Origin: an uncultured Lachnospiraceae bacterium
Lineage (GTDB): Bacteria; Bacillota; Clostridia; Lachnospirales; Lachnospiraceae
Assembly: GCA_902793685.1 (NCBI GenBank)
Contig: CADBEN010000006.1
Coordinates: 1-64,000, forward strand
Length of the DNA: 64,000 nucleotides
Direction of reading: 5' to 3'
Below, piece after piece: positions 16,061 through 25,751 of the stretch (position 1 is its first letter; each line of letters opens with the position of its first letter). The notes under the pieces are model-generated. The model was not told the DNA's origin, did not search any database, and saw only the letters and a list, made by a program, of their open reading frames with translations. Position numbers and translations under genes: made by a program.

Positions 16061-16763
16061 GACAATACAGATGCTGACATAGTATATCCGCGATACTCCT
16101 GCGGCGCGAAGCGCCCTGCTGCAGGCCTCCACAGTGCTGCCGGTGGTATAGATATCGTCGGCAAGGATCACGGTGTTTATCTTTTCCCCCATAAGGTCCG
16201 CCGTGAAGGCCCGGGAAAGGTTCCGGACCCGCTCATCCGGCGTCAGTTCCTTCTGGGCCTCGGTCTTTCTGGTCCGGGAAAGGAACTCCGGCCGCACCGG
16301 GATCCCGAGATACGGGGAAAGCTCCCGCGCCAGAAGCTCCGCCTGGTTGAACCCTCTGGTCTTAAGCCGCGAGGGATGTACCGGGACCGGGATCATACAG
16401 TCCGCACCGAGCCTCCTCAGTTCCTTCCCGTAACGCTCCTCCAGAAGGGCCGCGAAGGGCCGGATGTACTCTCTCCGGTTTCCGTACTTGATCCTGGTCA
16501 CGGCCCGCTGCATGACGTCGTCGTAATCGCAGAGCGGGAAGCCCGCGATAAAAGACTTTTCCCGGCCCTTGCAGTCAAGGCAGTAAGCCTCGCCCTCCTC
16601 CCGGACCGTCCTGCCGCACCTAAAGACACCGGGGCTCCGCGACAAAAGGGACCCGCGGAAGACAGGCCGCGCAGATCCCCCTGCCCGGCGGGGTCACGAT
16701 CTGTTCGCAGACCGGACACCGCGGCGGAAACACCGTATCGTTCAGCAGACGTAATAATCTCAT
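16049..16763 (-). pseudogene. comF: ComF-family phosphoribosyltransferase, +1 frameshift (pseudogene or programmed)
   Basis: The ATG at 16763 overlaps the recD2 stop as ATGA and has AAAGGAG upstream. The first frame reads 47 codons with a zinc-ribbon pattern (RCPVCEQ, ICAACL, then PRC) and ends at TAG (16620-16622). The rest of ComF continues in the +1 frame from there (RCGRTVREEGEAYCLDCKG) to 16049, with the PRPP site VILADDIYTTGST. The junction is TGT CTT TAG G; slipping +1 at CTT would give C-L-R-C and restore the CxxC pair. ComF supports DNA uptake in competent bacteria. It may be a sequencing error, a broken gene or a recoding site. The downstream part alone is 198 codons. Confidence 0.85.
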
Positions 16764-19033
16764 GCGTACAGCTCCTTTACCCGCTCCGCCAGGCCAGTGT
16801 AGCGCCGGAGCTCCTGAGTGTTTGCCACCATGTCAAAAAAGCAGCGGGGCGCGCCCACCATGGCGACACAGCTCCGGGCCCGGGTCACCGCCGTGTAGAT
16901 CAGGTTCCGGGTCAGAAGCATCCGCGGCCCCGGCCAGACCGGGATCACCACCGCCGGATACTCGCTTCCCTGGCTCTTGTGTATGGTGATGGCGTAGGCC
17001 AGCTCCAGCTCCTCCGTGTCCCCGTAGGAATACTCCACCTCCCGGTCGTCGTCAAAGATGACCGTCAGCGTCTCCGCGAAGCTGTTGATCATTGTCAGGA
17101 TCCCGATATCCCCGTTGTAGACGCCCCGGTGATAGTCGTTTTTGATCTGCATGACCTTGTCCCCGACGCGGAACAGGATGCCGTTCAGTTCCTTCTCCGG
17201 CTTTCCCGGCGCCGGCGGGTTCATGACGCCCTGCAGGAAGCGGTTCAGATTCTCCACCCCCAGGACGCCTTTCCGCATGGGAGTCATGATCTGAAGTTCG
17301 TTCACGGGAGCGTCCACATATTTCGGAAGCTTGTCCCGTACCAGGCTCAGCATGATCTGGAGCACCCCGTCCGGATCTTCCTGACGGATGAACAGAAAGT
17401 CCCTGCTCCGCTTCGAGAGGTCTATAGGATCCCCGTCGATCATCCGGTGGGCGTTCACCACAATGTCGCTCTCCGCCGCCTGACGGTAGATCCGGTTCAG
17501 CCGGACCACGTTGAAGCAGCCGGAGCTGATCAAGTCCCGCAGTACATTTCCCGGCCCCACGCTGGGAAGCTGGTTGCTGTCCCCCACCAGGATCAGGTGA
17601 GTCCCGGGGCTCACCGCCTTCAGCAGCGAATTCATGAGGTAGATGTCCACCATGCTGACCTCGTCGATGATCACACAGTCGGCTTCCAGCGGCATCTCCT
17701 CGTTCCGCGCGAAATGCATGCCGGTCAGCGTTCCCGGCTTCCGGTCTTCCTCGTCCGCGGGCATGCCGCTGATCTCCAGCAGACGGTGAATGGTCCGCGC
17801 CTCATGTCCGGTCGCTTCCGTCATCCGCTTCGCCGCGCGGCCCGTGGGCGCCGCCAGCAGGATCTCTGCCCCCTGGCGCTCAAAATACCGGATGATCGCA
17901 TTGATGGTGGTGGTCTTTCCGGTACCGGGGCCGCCGGTGAGGATCAGGAGTCCCGAGCGGGCTGCCTCCAGCACCGCAAGCCGCTGCTGATCGTCGAAAA
18001 TGATGCCTTCACTCTCCTCCACCTGGCTCAGGGCTTTCAGGATCCGCTCCTCCGGCTCGTCAGAACGGAGATCCAGGTCGTGCAGCATGGCAGCCGTATT
18101 CAGTTCCGTAAAATAAGCCCCCGAGGGGTAGACCGCCCAGCGGTCCTCCGGGATCTGTTCTTCCGGGAACTCCCGGCTCTCCGGATCCATCCGGATCCAC
18201 GAAGGATCCGTGTCCGGCACCGCTTCCGGCGGCATCTTCTTCATCACGATCTTCCGGTCCATCTGGAGGTCCGAGAGCTGCACCCGCATGCCCTCCTCCG
18301 GGATGCCGAGAAGCTCCGCGGTCCGCCGAAGCAGGATCTCCTCCGGGAGATACATGTGTCCCTGCCCGCCGGCCTGGCTCAGGACATAAAGAATACCCGA
18401 GCGGATCCGGAATTCGGAGTCCGCCTCGATCCCGGCCCTGCGGGCAATATCGTCCGCGATCCGGAACCCGATGCCGGTGACATCGTCCGCAAGTCGGTAG
18501 GGGTTGTCGCGGATAATGCCGTAGATCGCGTCGCCGTACCGGCGGTACAGCTTCACGGAGAGATTCATGCTGATCCCGTACTTTGTCAGGAACAGCATGG
18601 CATCCCGCATCTCCTTCTTTTCCAGGATCTGCGCGCCGATCTCCGCCGCCATCCTGTCGGAGATTCCTTTCACCTCCGAAAGGCGCTCCGGCTCCTCTTC
18701 CAGGATCCGCAGCGTGTCATTCTTGAATTTCTTTACGATACGTTTCGCGAGCGCCTCGCCGATCCCCTTGACAGCGCCGGAGGACAGGTAGCGCAGCACG
18801 CTTTCCCTGTCCTCCGGTGTTTTCGCCTCGTATGATTCGACCTGCAGCTGCTCGCCGTACACCGGATGGACCTTCATGACGCCTTCTGCCTGGATGTACT
18901 CCCCTTCCTCGATCACGGGGAAGGTCCCTACCAGGACGAACTCCTCCCCGCCGCCCGAGACGCTCAGGATGGAGTAGCCGTTCTCCTCATTCCGGTATTT
19001 GATCTTTTCGACGTAGCCTGCAACAGATGCCAT
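16760..19033 (-). CDS. recD2: RecD2-type ATP-dependent DNA helicase
   Basis: 757 residues, the usual RecD2 length. An N-terminal OB-like region and helix-hairpin-helix motifs (GAVKGIGEALAKRIV, VKGISDRMAAEIG, VTGIGFRIADDIA) precede the superfamily 1B helicase core. Walker A is LTGGPGTGKTTT (about 363-374), Walker B CVIIDEVSMVD, and the C-terminal motif is AYAITIHKSQGSEYPAVVIP. RecD2 is a 5'-3' helicase acting in repair independently of RecBC. The gene overlaps comF by four bases and follows mreB. Confidence 0.96.
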   Translation of the reverse strand: MASVAGYVEKIKYRNEENGYSILSVSGGGEEFVLVGTFPVIEEGEYIQAEGVMKVHPVYGEQLQVESYEAKTPEDRESVLRYLSSGAVKGIGEALAKRIVKKFKNDTLRILEEEPERLSEVKGISDRMAAEIGAQILEKKEMRDAMLFLTKYGISMNLSVKLYRRYGDAIYGIIRDNPYRLADDVTGIGFRIADDIARRAGIEADSEFRIRSGILYVLSQAGGQGHMYLPEEILLRRTAELLGIPEEGMRVQLSDLQMDRKIVMKKMPPEAVPDTDPSWIRMDPESREFPEEQIPEDRWAVYPSGAYFTELNTAAMLHDLDLRSDEPEERILKALSQVEESEGIIFDDQQRLAVLEAARSGLLILTGGPGTGKTTTINAIIRYFERQGAEILLAAPTGRAAKRMTEATGHEARTIHRLLEISGMPADEEDRKPGTLTGMHFARNEEMPLEADCVIIDEVSMVDIYLMNSLLKAVSPGTHLILVGDSNQLPSVGPGNVLRDLISSGCFNVVRLNRIYRQAAESDIVVNAHRMIDGDPIDLSKRSRDFLFIRQEDPDGVLQIMLSLVRDKLPKYVDAPVNELQIMTPMRKGVLGVENLNRFLQGVMNPPAPGKPEKELNGILFRVGDKVMQIKNDYHRGVYNGDIGILTMINSFAETLTVIFDDDREVEYSYGDTEELELAYAITIHKSQGSEYPAVVIPVWPGPRMLLTRNLIYTAVTRARSCVAMVGAPRCFFDMVANTQELRRYTGLAERVKELYA

Positions 19034-19110
19034 GTAACTGTGATCGTACCTCTTTCTTTTCCGGTCCCCGCCGGGTCATTCCGTACTGCCGGCTCTTTGC
19101 CGGCCCGGGA

Positions 19111-20127
19111 TCAGAAATCCCGCTTTCTGTCCTCGGGATCCCCGTTCTGGAACTCGATGAATTTTCCGGTTCCGATCGCGACCGCCGTCAGCGGCGCTTC
19201 CGCGATCATGGTGTTGATGCCGGTCTTCTCCTGGCAGAGCTGGTCCAGTCCGTACAGGAGAGAGCCGCCGCCCGTGAAGACGATGCCGCGGTCGTAAATG
19301 TCCGCCGCCAGCTCCGGGGGAGTGCGCTCCAGCACGTTGTGCACAGCGTCCACGATCTGGAGCGCCGGCTCCTGCAGCGCTTCCAGCGTCTCGTCGGAGG
19401 AGACCACGATGGTCTTCGGAAGGCCGGTGACCAGGTTCCGTCCGCGGACTTCCATGGTCAGGACCTCCGGCCGGCGGTAAGCCGCGCCGATCTGGATCTT
19501 GATGTCCTCACCGGTGCGCTCACCGATCAGGAGGTTGTGCTTCTTCCGCATGTAGCGGACCAGTGCTTCGTCGAAGTCATCGCCCGCGACCTTGATGGAA
19601 GTGGAGACCACCGGTCCGCCGAGGGAGATGACGGCGATGTCCGTGGTGCCGCCGCCGATGTCGACGATCATGTTTCCGCAGGCCTTCGAGATGTCGATGC
19701 CTGCGCCGATGGCTGCCGCGACGGGTTCCTCAATGATGGAGACCTCCTTCGCGCCTGCCTGATAGGTCGCGTCCTCTACCGCCTTGCGCTCCACCTCGGT
19801 GGCGCCGGACGGGATGCAGACCGCGATGCGCGGGCGGAGCAGGGTCTTCTTGCCCACTGCCTTGTTGATAAAGTACTTCAGCATCTTCTCAGTGACCGTA
19901 TAGTCAGAGATGACGCCGTGGCGCAGCGGACGGATCGCGATGATATTGCCGGGCGTTCTGCCGATCATCAGCCGCGCTTCTTCGCCGATGGCAAGGATGC
20001 GGCCGGAGTCGCGCTCGATAGCGACGACGCTCGGCTCCTTGAGAACCACGCCCTTCCCTTTGATATAGACAAGGATACTGGCCGTACCAAGGTCGATCCC
20101 GATATCGTTTGAAGTCATTCCGAACAT
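19111..20127 (-). CDS. mreB: Rod-shape-determining actin MreB/Mbl
   Basis: 338 residues, actin fold. The phosphate-1 loop IGIDLGTASILVYIKGKG is near the N-terminus; the phosphate-2 loop IVDIGGGTTDIAVISLGG and adenosine loop GGGSLLYGLDQ follow. MreB filaments guide lateral wall synthesis, so a rod-like cell is likely. GGAGG precedes the ATG at 20127 (MFGMTSNDIG); 20 upstream open codons are not used. Which of the MreB, Mbl or MreBH types it is cannot be settled by eye; the absence of mreCD next to it favours an Mbl-like gene. Confidence 0.93.
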   Translation of the reverse strand: MFGMTSNDIGIDLGTASILVYIKGKGVVLKEPSVVAIERDSGRILAIGEEARLMIGRTPGNIIAIRPLRHGVISDYTVTEKMLKYFINKAVGKKTLLRPRIAVCIPSGATEVERKAVEDATYQAGAKEVSIIEEPVAAAIGAGIDISKACGNMIVDIGGGTTDIAVISLGGPVVSTSIKVAGDDFDEALVRYMRKKHNLLIGERTGEDIKIQIGAAYRRPEVLTMEVRGRNLVTGLPKTIVVSSDETLEALQEPALQIVDAVHNVLERTPPELAADIYDRGIVFTGGGSLLYGLDQLCQEKTGINTMIAEAPLTAVAIGTGKFIEFQNGDPEDRKRDF

Positions 20128-20242
20128 ATTTTTCCTCCAGCACCGGCCCCGCAGAGCGGGCCGTTCCGTTTGATTGATTCTTGTCAAAACAATAAAAAAC
20201 CGCCCCGGGAGCAGTTCACTCTCGAGTGCACAGTCTCACATA

Positions 20243-20271
20243 ATTATATCGGAAGCACCTGCATTATGCAA
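20243..20271 (-). promoter_or_regulatory. Promoter of mreB
   Basis: TTGCAT (20266-20271), a 17-base spacer and TATAAT (20243-20248). The roughly 110-base leader contains a weak GU-rich hairpin followed by TTTTTT at about 20192-20214, a possible attenuator that I cannot confirm. Confidence 0.75.
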
Positions 20272-20576
20272 GTAATGCGTCCCCGGTCCCGGGCAGGAAA
20301 TCCTGTGCAGTTCCGCGGTTTCCGGAGCTTCCGTTTCCCTTTACTTTTACGTTTTATTTTCTTAATCCTCTTTATTCATTTTTTAGCATGAGTCCATATT
20401 TTCGACACAAATTTTCCGTATGATGTACTTGTCCTTGAGAAAGGACGCAGGACAGAGTTCCGATAGACTGAACTGCAAAGCTTTTTCATACTCATACCGG
20501 ACAGCCTCCGGGCTGTCCGGCCCCCCTAACCAGCCACGATCATAAGACCCCCCTCTTTTTGATCTTGCTTTATAAC
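20272..20576. other. Intergenic region without a supported gene
   Basis: About 300 bases between the mreB promoter and the terminator at 20577. A 10-bp hairpin CCGGACAGCC/GGCTGTCCGG (20497-20506 with 20511-20520) is present without a U-run. A 113-codon minus-strand frame spans it but lacks codon character and runs through the terminator stem. Confidence 0.6.
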
Positions 20577-20636
20577 AAAGGAAAAGAGCTTCCGTCTCGC
20601 AGCGGAAGCTCTTTTCCTTTGTTTCTTTTTGTTTTC
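20577..20636. terminator. Strong bidirectional-type hairpin
   Basis: A perfect 18-bp stem (20577-20594 with 20603-20620) and an 8-base loop. The arms themselves carry A-rich and T-rich ends, and T-rich sequence follows on the plus strand. It would end minus-strand transcription from the MATE remnant and the gene at 20883-22835. Confidence 0.85.
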
Positions 20637-20668
20637 TTTGATCATCCTTTGTTTTCCGATCTTTTCTT

Positions 20669-20833
20669 TCATACCGGCGCTTTTGCGGCAGTGATCTTTT
20701 CCCGGATCTGTCCCCGGACCGCAAAATAATTCTGGAACAGCTCCCCCAGCACGATAGGGACGAAGAACAGGATCAGATTCCGTATGATGCTGCCCTTCGT
20801 GAAATCGATATTGCCTTTTTTAGAAACATTCAC
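20669..20833 (-). pseudogene. Remnant of a MATE-family efflux transporter (N-terminus only)
   Basis: A 54-codon frame from a GTG at 20833. Residues 8-36 (IDFTKGSIIRNLILFFVPIV, then LGELFQNYF) match the start of MATE transporters, which begin with a TxGSI segment followed by the first transmembrane helix ending LGxLFQ. After that the sequence diverges (AVRGQIREKITAAKAPV) and stops; the remaining 400 or so residues are absent. It is most likely the 5' stub of a deleted gene. A small one-helix membrane protein is possible but has no good ribosome site. Confidence 0.5.
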
Positions 20834-20882
20834 GCTCAAGCCAAACCCTCAGGAGCAGCAGATCACTGTTCCGAAAACACCT

Positions 20883-22835
20883 TTACTCGTACGTTCCCTT
20901 CTTCGTGCCGGCAGCATTTCTGCTGACCAGGACCGGCTTGTGCTCACTGTAACCGTCCCAGTAGAGAAGCGTCCCGGTCTGAAGTTCTTCGTCGTAGTTC
21001 GTGAGGAAGGTGTAGCTGCCGTCATCGAAGGCATGGCATTCCCGCACATTGTAGGCAATGCCCCGGAGTGTTCCGTCGTCCATCGTCTCATCGAACTCGC
21101 CGGATACATAATAAAAATCCTGGAAAACATTACGGTAGAGGCGGATGTTATCGCTGAAGCCGCCTTCATCCCACCAGAAGGAGGAGACGTGTTCCGAGAC
21201 CACCTTGCCGTCCACCGCAAAACGGGAGCCGGATTCAGAGTCAGGGAAGGCACCGGTATAGACCTTTCCGTCCCGGGCAGCGCTGATGACCGTTGCGCCG
21301 TCAAAGAGCTTCCGCTCTGTTCCGAAGCCCTTCTCATCGAAATCCCGGGCATAGACCGTTCCCCGGTCCATGGAGCCTGCTTCGTCTTCACTCTGCCGGA
21401 TATAGTAGAGTGTGTCCCGGGCGAAATCGATGCAGAGATCCGTCAGACCGTCGTCAGTGATCTTCATCCCCGTATCCAGCGGGACGTCGTCCCGGAGAAT
21501 GAAGATCCGGTAGTCATTGTCCAGATCCAGTGTCACCAGAAGTCGGTCCTGCTCAATGGAATCCGAATTCATGGTATTGATGCTGGCAACGCCGCTCAGG
21601 ACGATGCCGTGGTTCTGCCCGTCAAAATAGCCGAGGCGCCCCTTCCGTGAATCCGGAAGTACTGTCTCCCAGTGATCCTCCTTCGCTTTCTCTGCTTCGG
21701 ATTCCGCAGCCGCGGACTCCGCCGCTTCCGCGATAGTCAGACCGTTCTCCAGCTTAATGCTGTTGATGAGATTCAGGATCTCTTCCTCCGCGGTCAGGGA
21801 TCCCGTTTCTTCCCCCGATTCCGCGCCGGCAACGTCAGCAGTGCTTTCCTCCGCAGTCTCTCCTTCCTCCGTGCCTTCATCCGCACGCAGGTAGTAGAGA
21901 TGGCCGGTCTTCTCGATCACGGCAAAATCCTGGATATCTACGTCCACGATCTGGACGTTCCGGAGGCCGTTTATGCAGAACATATCTCCGTCCCCGTTGT
22001 TATAGTAGATGGTGTCCAGGTCTTCCGATGCCCACTCGATGCCGTAGACGCTCTCCGCGATCCTGCGGGAGGAAGCCCCCTCCGCGGAAGGAAGCGCATA
22101 GCCGGTCCCGATGTCCGTGACGTAAAAAATATCCGCTCCGTCCGCGCTGACCCGGAAATCCGTGACGCCGGAGGCGATCCGCTTCCGCGCCGGTGTCTCC
22201 GCCCCCACGGGATCCTGCAGCCGGTAAAAACCGCTGTCCGCATCCATCCAGATCAGGGAACCGTCCGGAAGGATCTTGAAGCTTATCACATTCTCCGCGA
22301 CCTTCCGTTCCCGGTGCTGGTCCGCGCTGAGATCCGTGCACCAGAGCTCCGCCGTGGTCCCGGAAAACAGAGACATGGTCTGCCGGCGGAAATATGCCGC
22401 CAGCGTCCCGTCTGCGGACAGGACGACATCGTCCGCGGGATTTGTCTCGGAATAGACCTCCGACATGCGGTCCGGCGCGCCGCCTTCCGCATAGGAGGTG
22501 AGCTGTACACTCTCATCCTTCTGCGGACTGTAGACCCAGATCCCGTCCGCGTTGTACCAGATCACCGGCTTAAGGTCCGGATCCGTGAAATCCGCGCCGG
22601 GGCCCGCTGCAGAGCTTTCGCTGACGCCGGGGCCTGCCTGGCTGCCGCCTGCGGTCTCCAGGCCGATGCCCGGCCCGCTCTGCGCGTCTGCCTCCTGCTG
22701 CGCAGTCCCGGAGAGAGCAACTGCGGGATGCTCGGAAAGCCCCGCGATCAAAATACCGATAAAAGCCGCGCCGAAAGCGATGCCAAGGCGAGCGCGGTCA
22801 CTGATTGTTTTCTGATTATGTTCTGTATTGTTCAT
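20883..22835 (-). CDS. Membrane-anchored beta-propeller-like protein of unknown function
   Basis: 650 residues. One transmembrane segment at about 16-36 (LGIAFGAAFIGILIAGL) follows a short cytosolic tail; a Gly/Ser/Ala-rich linker extends to about 90. The rest is outside the membrane and consists of repeated blades with motifs such as IYYNNGDGDMFCING, GHLYYLRADEG, DTLYYIRQSEDEAG and DFYYVSGEFDE. These resemble WD40-like or DUF5050-type propellers. An acidic, Ala/Glu-rich insert lies at about 325-390. No catalytic motif is recognised, and no strong ribosome site precedes the ATG. It follows cca by 78 bases. Confidence 0.7.
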   Translation of the reverse strand: MNNTEHNQKTISDRARLGIAFGAAFIGILIAGLSEHPAVALSGTAQQEADAQSGPGIGLETAGGSQAGPGVSESSAAGPGADFTDPDLKPVIWYNADGIWVYSPQKDESVQLTSYAEGGAPDRMSEVYSETNPADDVVLSADGTLAAYFRRQTMSLFSGTTAELWCTDLSADQHRERKVAENVISFKILPDGSLIWMDADSGFYRLQDPVGAETPARKRIASGVTDFRVSADGADIFYVTDIGTGYALPSAEGASSRRIAESVYGIEWASEDLDTIYYNNGDGDMFCINGLRNVQIVDVDIQDFAVIEKTGHLYYLRADEGTEEGETAEESTADVAGAESGEETGSLTAEEEILNLINSIKLENGLTIAEAAESAAAESEAEKAKEDHWETVLPDSRKGRLGYFDGQNHGIVLSGVASINTMNSDSIEQDRLLVTLDLDNDYRIFILRDDVPLDTGMKITDDGLTDLCIDFARDTLYYIRQSEDEAGSMDRGTVYARDFDEKGFGTERKLFDGATVISAARDGKVYTGAFPDSESGSRFAVDGKVVSEHVSSFWWDEGGFSDNIRLYRNVFQDFYYVSGEFDETMDDGTLRGIAYNVRECHAFDDGSYTFLTNYDEELQTGTLLYWDGYSEHKPVLVSRNAAGTKKGTYE

Positions 22836-22913
22836 GAGTCAGATTTTAACACGCTTCCCGGATTCCGTACAGATTCAAGTACTGCTTGCGTGCCTCCTTC
22901 CTCCGGGTCTTTT

Positions 22914-24149
22914 TCAGGCCTGTTTCTCCGCAAGAAGATTCTTCAAAGTTTCTTTTTCATTCAGTTCCGGCTGCTCCAGCACCTTCCGGAACAGGAAGGC
23001 AAGCTTCTGCCCGAGCTCCGGCCCGGGCTTCACGCCCAGGGCGATCAGGTCCCGTCCGGTGAGCGCCAGCTGCTTTAAAGAAATGCAGTCGCCCCGGGAA
23101 AGGATCTCCGCAGCGAGGTCCTCCGCCCGGCGGATGCGCTCCGCAGCTGTCCTTCCCGGATTTCCGATGCCGGCCGCGGCTCCGGTGTCCGCATTCAGGC
23201 CGTATCCCGCCTTCTTCAGAAGCAGCAGGTCCGCGAACCTCTCCGGCCCGATCTCCGAGAGCAGGATCCGGACATCCGCCGCGGTCTCAGGCAGGGGCTT
23301 TTTCACCTCCCGCGTGAGAAGCGCCGCCCGGTCCATGGTATCCCGGTCGCTTTTCAGCTCCTTCAGGAGCTCCCGCACCGTCTCCGGCGCGCTCTCCGCG
23401 AAGACCCCCGTCCAGCGGATGGACCGTTCTTCCGGCAGAGCTGCAGCCCGGCGGTCCGCATGGCATTCCGCAAACTGTTCGGGAAGCCATTCCAAGATCC
23501 CCGCAGGGCCCAGCTCCGAGAGCCGCTCCGGGTGCTCCGACAGGAGCGTCTTTGTGAGCTCCGCCAGGATACGCTCCCTGCTCACGTGCACCAGGTTCGG
23601 CGCGTGCCGCCGCAGGGCTTCCCAGGTCGCCGGCTCGATCGTGAAGTCCAGCTGGGCAGAGAAGCGCACGGCCCGCAGGATGCGGAGTGCGTCCTCCGTG
23701 AAGCGCTCGTCGGGATCCCCGACACAGCGGACCACCTGCTTTTCCAGGTCCTCCTGTCCGCCGAACAGATCCACGATGGTCCCGTCCGCCGCGCAGGCCA
23801 TGGCGTTGATGGTGAAATCCCGGCGCCGCAGGTCCTCCCGGAGCTCCGGCGTGAAGGTCACGGAGTCCGGATGCCGCCCGTCGGAGTAGGCGCCGTCCAG
23901 ACGGTAGGTGGTGACCTCGTATCCGGTCTTTCCCCGCATTACCGTGACGGTCCCGTGTTCGATCCCCGTATCGACGGTGCGCCGGAACAAAGCCTTCACC
24001 GCCTCCGGCAGCGCGTCCGTGGTGATGTCCCAGTCCTTCGGCTCCCGCCCGAGAAGGGAATCCCGCACGCAGCCGCCCACGGCATAAGCTTCATATCCCG
24101 CTTCCGCAAGGGTATTCATGATCAAAAGCACGTCGTTTGGTATCTTCAT
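22914..24149 (-). CDS. cca: CCA tRNA nucleotidyltransferase
   Basis: 411 residues, class II nucleotidyltransferase. Motif A is AVGGCVRDSLLGREPKDWDIT (about 22-42) with the metal-binding DWD. Motifs B to D follow: RRRDFTINAMA, GDPDERFTEDALRILRAVRF and the helical body. The enzyme adds or repairs the 3' CCA of tRNAs. It is needed here: the tRNA-Gly at 38979-39051 does not encode CCA. GGAG precedes the ATG. The gene is separated from proS by a terminator. Confidence 0.95.
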   Translation of the reverse strand: MKIPNDVLLIMNTLAEAGYEAYAVGGCVRDSLLGREPKDWDITTDALPEAVKALFRRTVDTGIEHGTVTVMRGKTGYEVTTYRLDGAYSDGRHPDSVTFTPELREDLRRRDFTINAMACAADGTIVDLFGGQEDLEKQVVRCVGDPDERFTEDALRILRAVRFSAQLDFTIEPATWEALRRHAPNLVHVSRERILAELTKTLLSEHPERLSELGPAGILEWLPEQFAECHADRRAAALPEERSIRWTGVFAESAPETVRELLKELKSDRDTMDRAALLTREVKKPLPETAADVRILLSEIGPERFADLLLLKKAGYGLNADTGAAAGIGNPGRTAAERIRRAEDLAAEILSRGDCISLKQLALTGRDLIALGVKPGPELGQKLAFLFRKVLEQPELNEKETLKNLLAEKQA

Positions 24150-24166
24150 ATCAACTCCGGAAACAG

Positions 24167-24189
24167 AAAAGGGCTGCCTCCGGCAGCCC
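24167..24189 (-). terminator. Terminator after proS
   Basis: GGGCTGCC/GGCAGCCC (24171-24178 with 24182-24189) with a 3-base loop, followed on the minus strand by TTTTCTGTTT. Confidence 0.8.
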
Positions 24190-24198
24190 CATTCATTT

Positions 24199-25638
24199 TT
24201 AGTACGCGATGCCCCAGTAGACCATCTTCTTCGCGGGCTTTCCGCAGCAGACGCAGGTCTCGCCGATCTTTTCCTGATGGAACGGCATGCAGCGGCTGGT
24301 GGCTGTGGTCAGCTCCTTGATCTTGTCCTCGCAGGCCTGGTCGCCGCACCACATCGCCTTGATGAAGCCCGGCTTCGTCTTCACGGTCTCCGTGAACTCA
24401 TCCATGTTGTGGGCCTCGTAGGTGTGGGCGTCTCTGTGGGCCTTTGCCGCCTCGTACATATCCTTCTGGATGGTCTCCAGCAGGGCCGGGACCGTGGCAG
24501 CAAGGTCTGCGATGGCGCAGGTGATCTTCTCCCGGGTGTCTCTCCGGACCAGGACGCACTGTCCGGCCTCAATGTCCTTCGGACCGATCTCCACGCGGAG
24601 CGGGATGCCTCTCATCTCGCAGTCCGCGAACTTGAAGCCCGGACGGCGGTCGCTGTCGTCCAGCTTCACCCGGACGCCTGCGGCTGCCAGGATGTCTCTC
24701 AGCTCAGCGGCCTTCTCCAGAACACCTTCCTTGTTCATCTGGACCGGGATCACGATGACCTGGGTCGGAGCGATCCGCGGCGGGAGCTTCAGTCCGGAAT
24801 CATCGCCGTGGACCATGATGATGGCGCCGATCATTCTGGTGGTCATGCCCCAGGAGGTCTGGTGCATGTACTTCAGGGTGTTGTCCTTGTCCGCGAACTG
24901 CATGCCGAAGGCTCTGGCGAAGCCGTCGCCGAAGTTGTGGCTGGTGCCGCTCTGCAGCGCCTTGCCGTCATGCATCAGGGACTCGATAGTGTAGGTCGCG
25001 ATGGCGCCGGCGAACTTTTCCTTGTCGGTCTTCTGTCCGCGGATGACCGGGATCGCCAGGTCCTCCTCACAGAAGTCCGCGTAGACGTTCAGCATCATCT
25101 CGGTGCGCTCCTGCGCCTCCTCCGCCGTGGCGTGGACGGTGTGGCCTTCCTGCCACAGGAACTCTCTGGAGCGGAGGAAGGGACGGGTCGTCTTCTCCCA
25201 GCGGACCACGGAGCACCACTGATTCAGGAGCTGCGGCAGGTCACGGTAGGAATGGACGTTTTTCGCGTAGTAATCACAGAACAGGGTCTCGGAGGTCGGA
25301 CGGACGCAGAGGCGCTCCTGCAGCGGCTCCAGACCGCCGTGGGTGACCCAGGCGACCTCAGGCGCGAAGCCCTCGACGTGATCCTTCTCTTTCTGCAGAA
25401 GGCTCTCCGGGATGAACACCGGCATGTAGCAGTTCTGCACGCCAGTCGCCTTGAAGCGCGCATCCAGATCCTTCTGGATCGCTTCCCAGAGGGCGTAGCC
25501 CGCCGGCTTGATGACCATGCAGCCCTTGACGCTCGCGTAGTCGCAGAGCTCCGCCTTCTTAACAATGTCCGTATACCACTGGGCAAAGTCCTCATCCATG
25601 GAGGTGATTTCTTTTACCAGCTTCTTGTCGTCTGCCAT
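24199..25638 (-). CDS. proS: Prolyl-tRNA synthetase, archaeal/eukaryotic type
   Basis: 479 residues. This is the shorter ProRS form without the INS editing domain found in most bacteria. Class II motif 2 is seen as [12 protein letters not shown] with [21 protein letters not shown], and motif 3 near [14 protein letters not shown]. The C-terminal zinc-type domain has Cys clusters ([22 protein letters not shown]) and ends in YWGIAY, a typical terminus for this form. It charges tRNA-Pro with proline. Lack of the INS domain means Ala-tRNA-Pro editing would need a separate factor. Confidence 0.96.
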   Translation of the reverse strand: MADDKKLVKEITSMDEDFAQWYTDIVKKAELCDYASVKGCMVIKPAGYALWEAIQKDLDARFKATGVQNCYMPVFIPESLLQKEKDHVEGFAPEVAWVTHGGLEPLQERLCVRPTSETLFCDYYAKNVHSYRDLPQLLNQWCSVVRWEKTTRPFLRSREFLWQEGHTVHATAEEAQERTEMMLNVYADFCEEDLAIPVIRGQKTDKEKFAGAIATYTIESLMHDGKALQSGTSHNFGDGFARAFGMQFADKDNTLKYMHQTSWGMTTRMIGAIIMVHGDDSGLKLPPRIAPTQVIVIPVQMNKEGVLEKAAELRDILAAAGVRVKLDDSDRRPGFKFADCEMRGIPLRVEIGPKDIEAGQCVLVRRDTREKITCAIADLAATVPALLETIQKDMYEAAKAHRDAHTYEAHNMDEFTETVKTKPGFIKAMWCGDQACEDKIKELTTATSRCMPFHQEKIGETCVCCGKPAKKMVYWGIAY

Positions 25639-25751
25639 AACTGTTTCCGCTCCTTGTACTCAGTTTATTGTATACGCGGGCGATGCTGGCGCGCCGCGCA
25701 TAATCTTCATTCCGGCTCCGCAGCGTTCCTGCCCCGGGGCCCCTTCATATC

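Noticed and set aside
16376-18835. An 819-codon plus-strand frame opposite recD2 and comF
   Set aside because: It is the antisense of recD2, whose helicase motifs are complete; the product has no recognisable domain.
20383-20724. A 113-codon minus-strand frame upstream of mreB
   Set aside because: It runs through an 18-bp terminator stem, has a Lys/Arg-biased product and no ribosome site.
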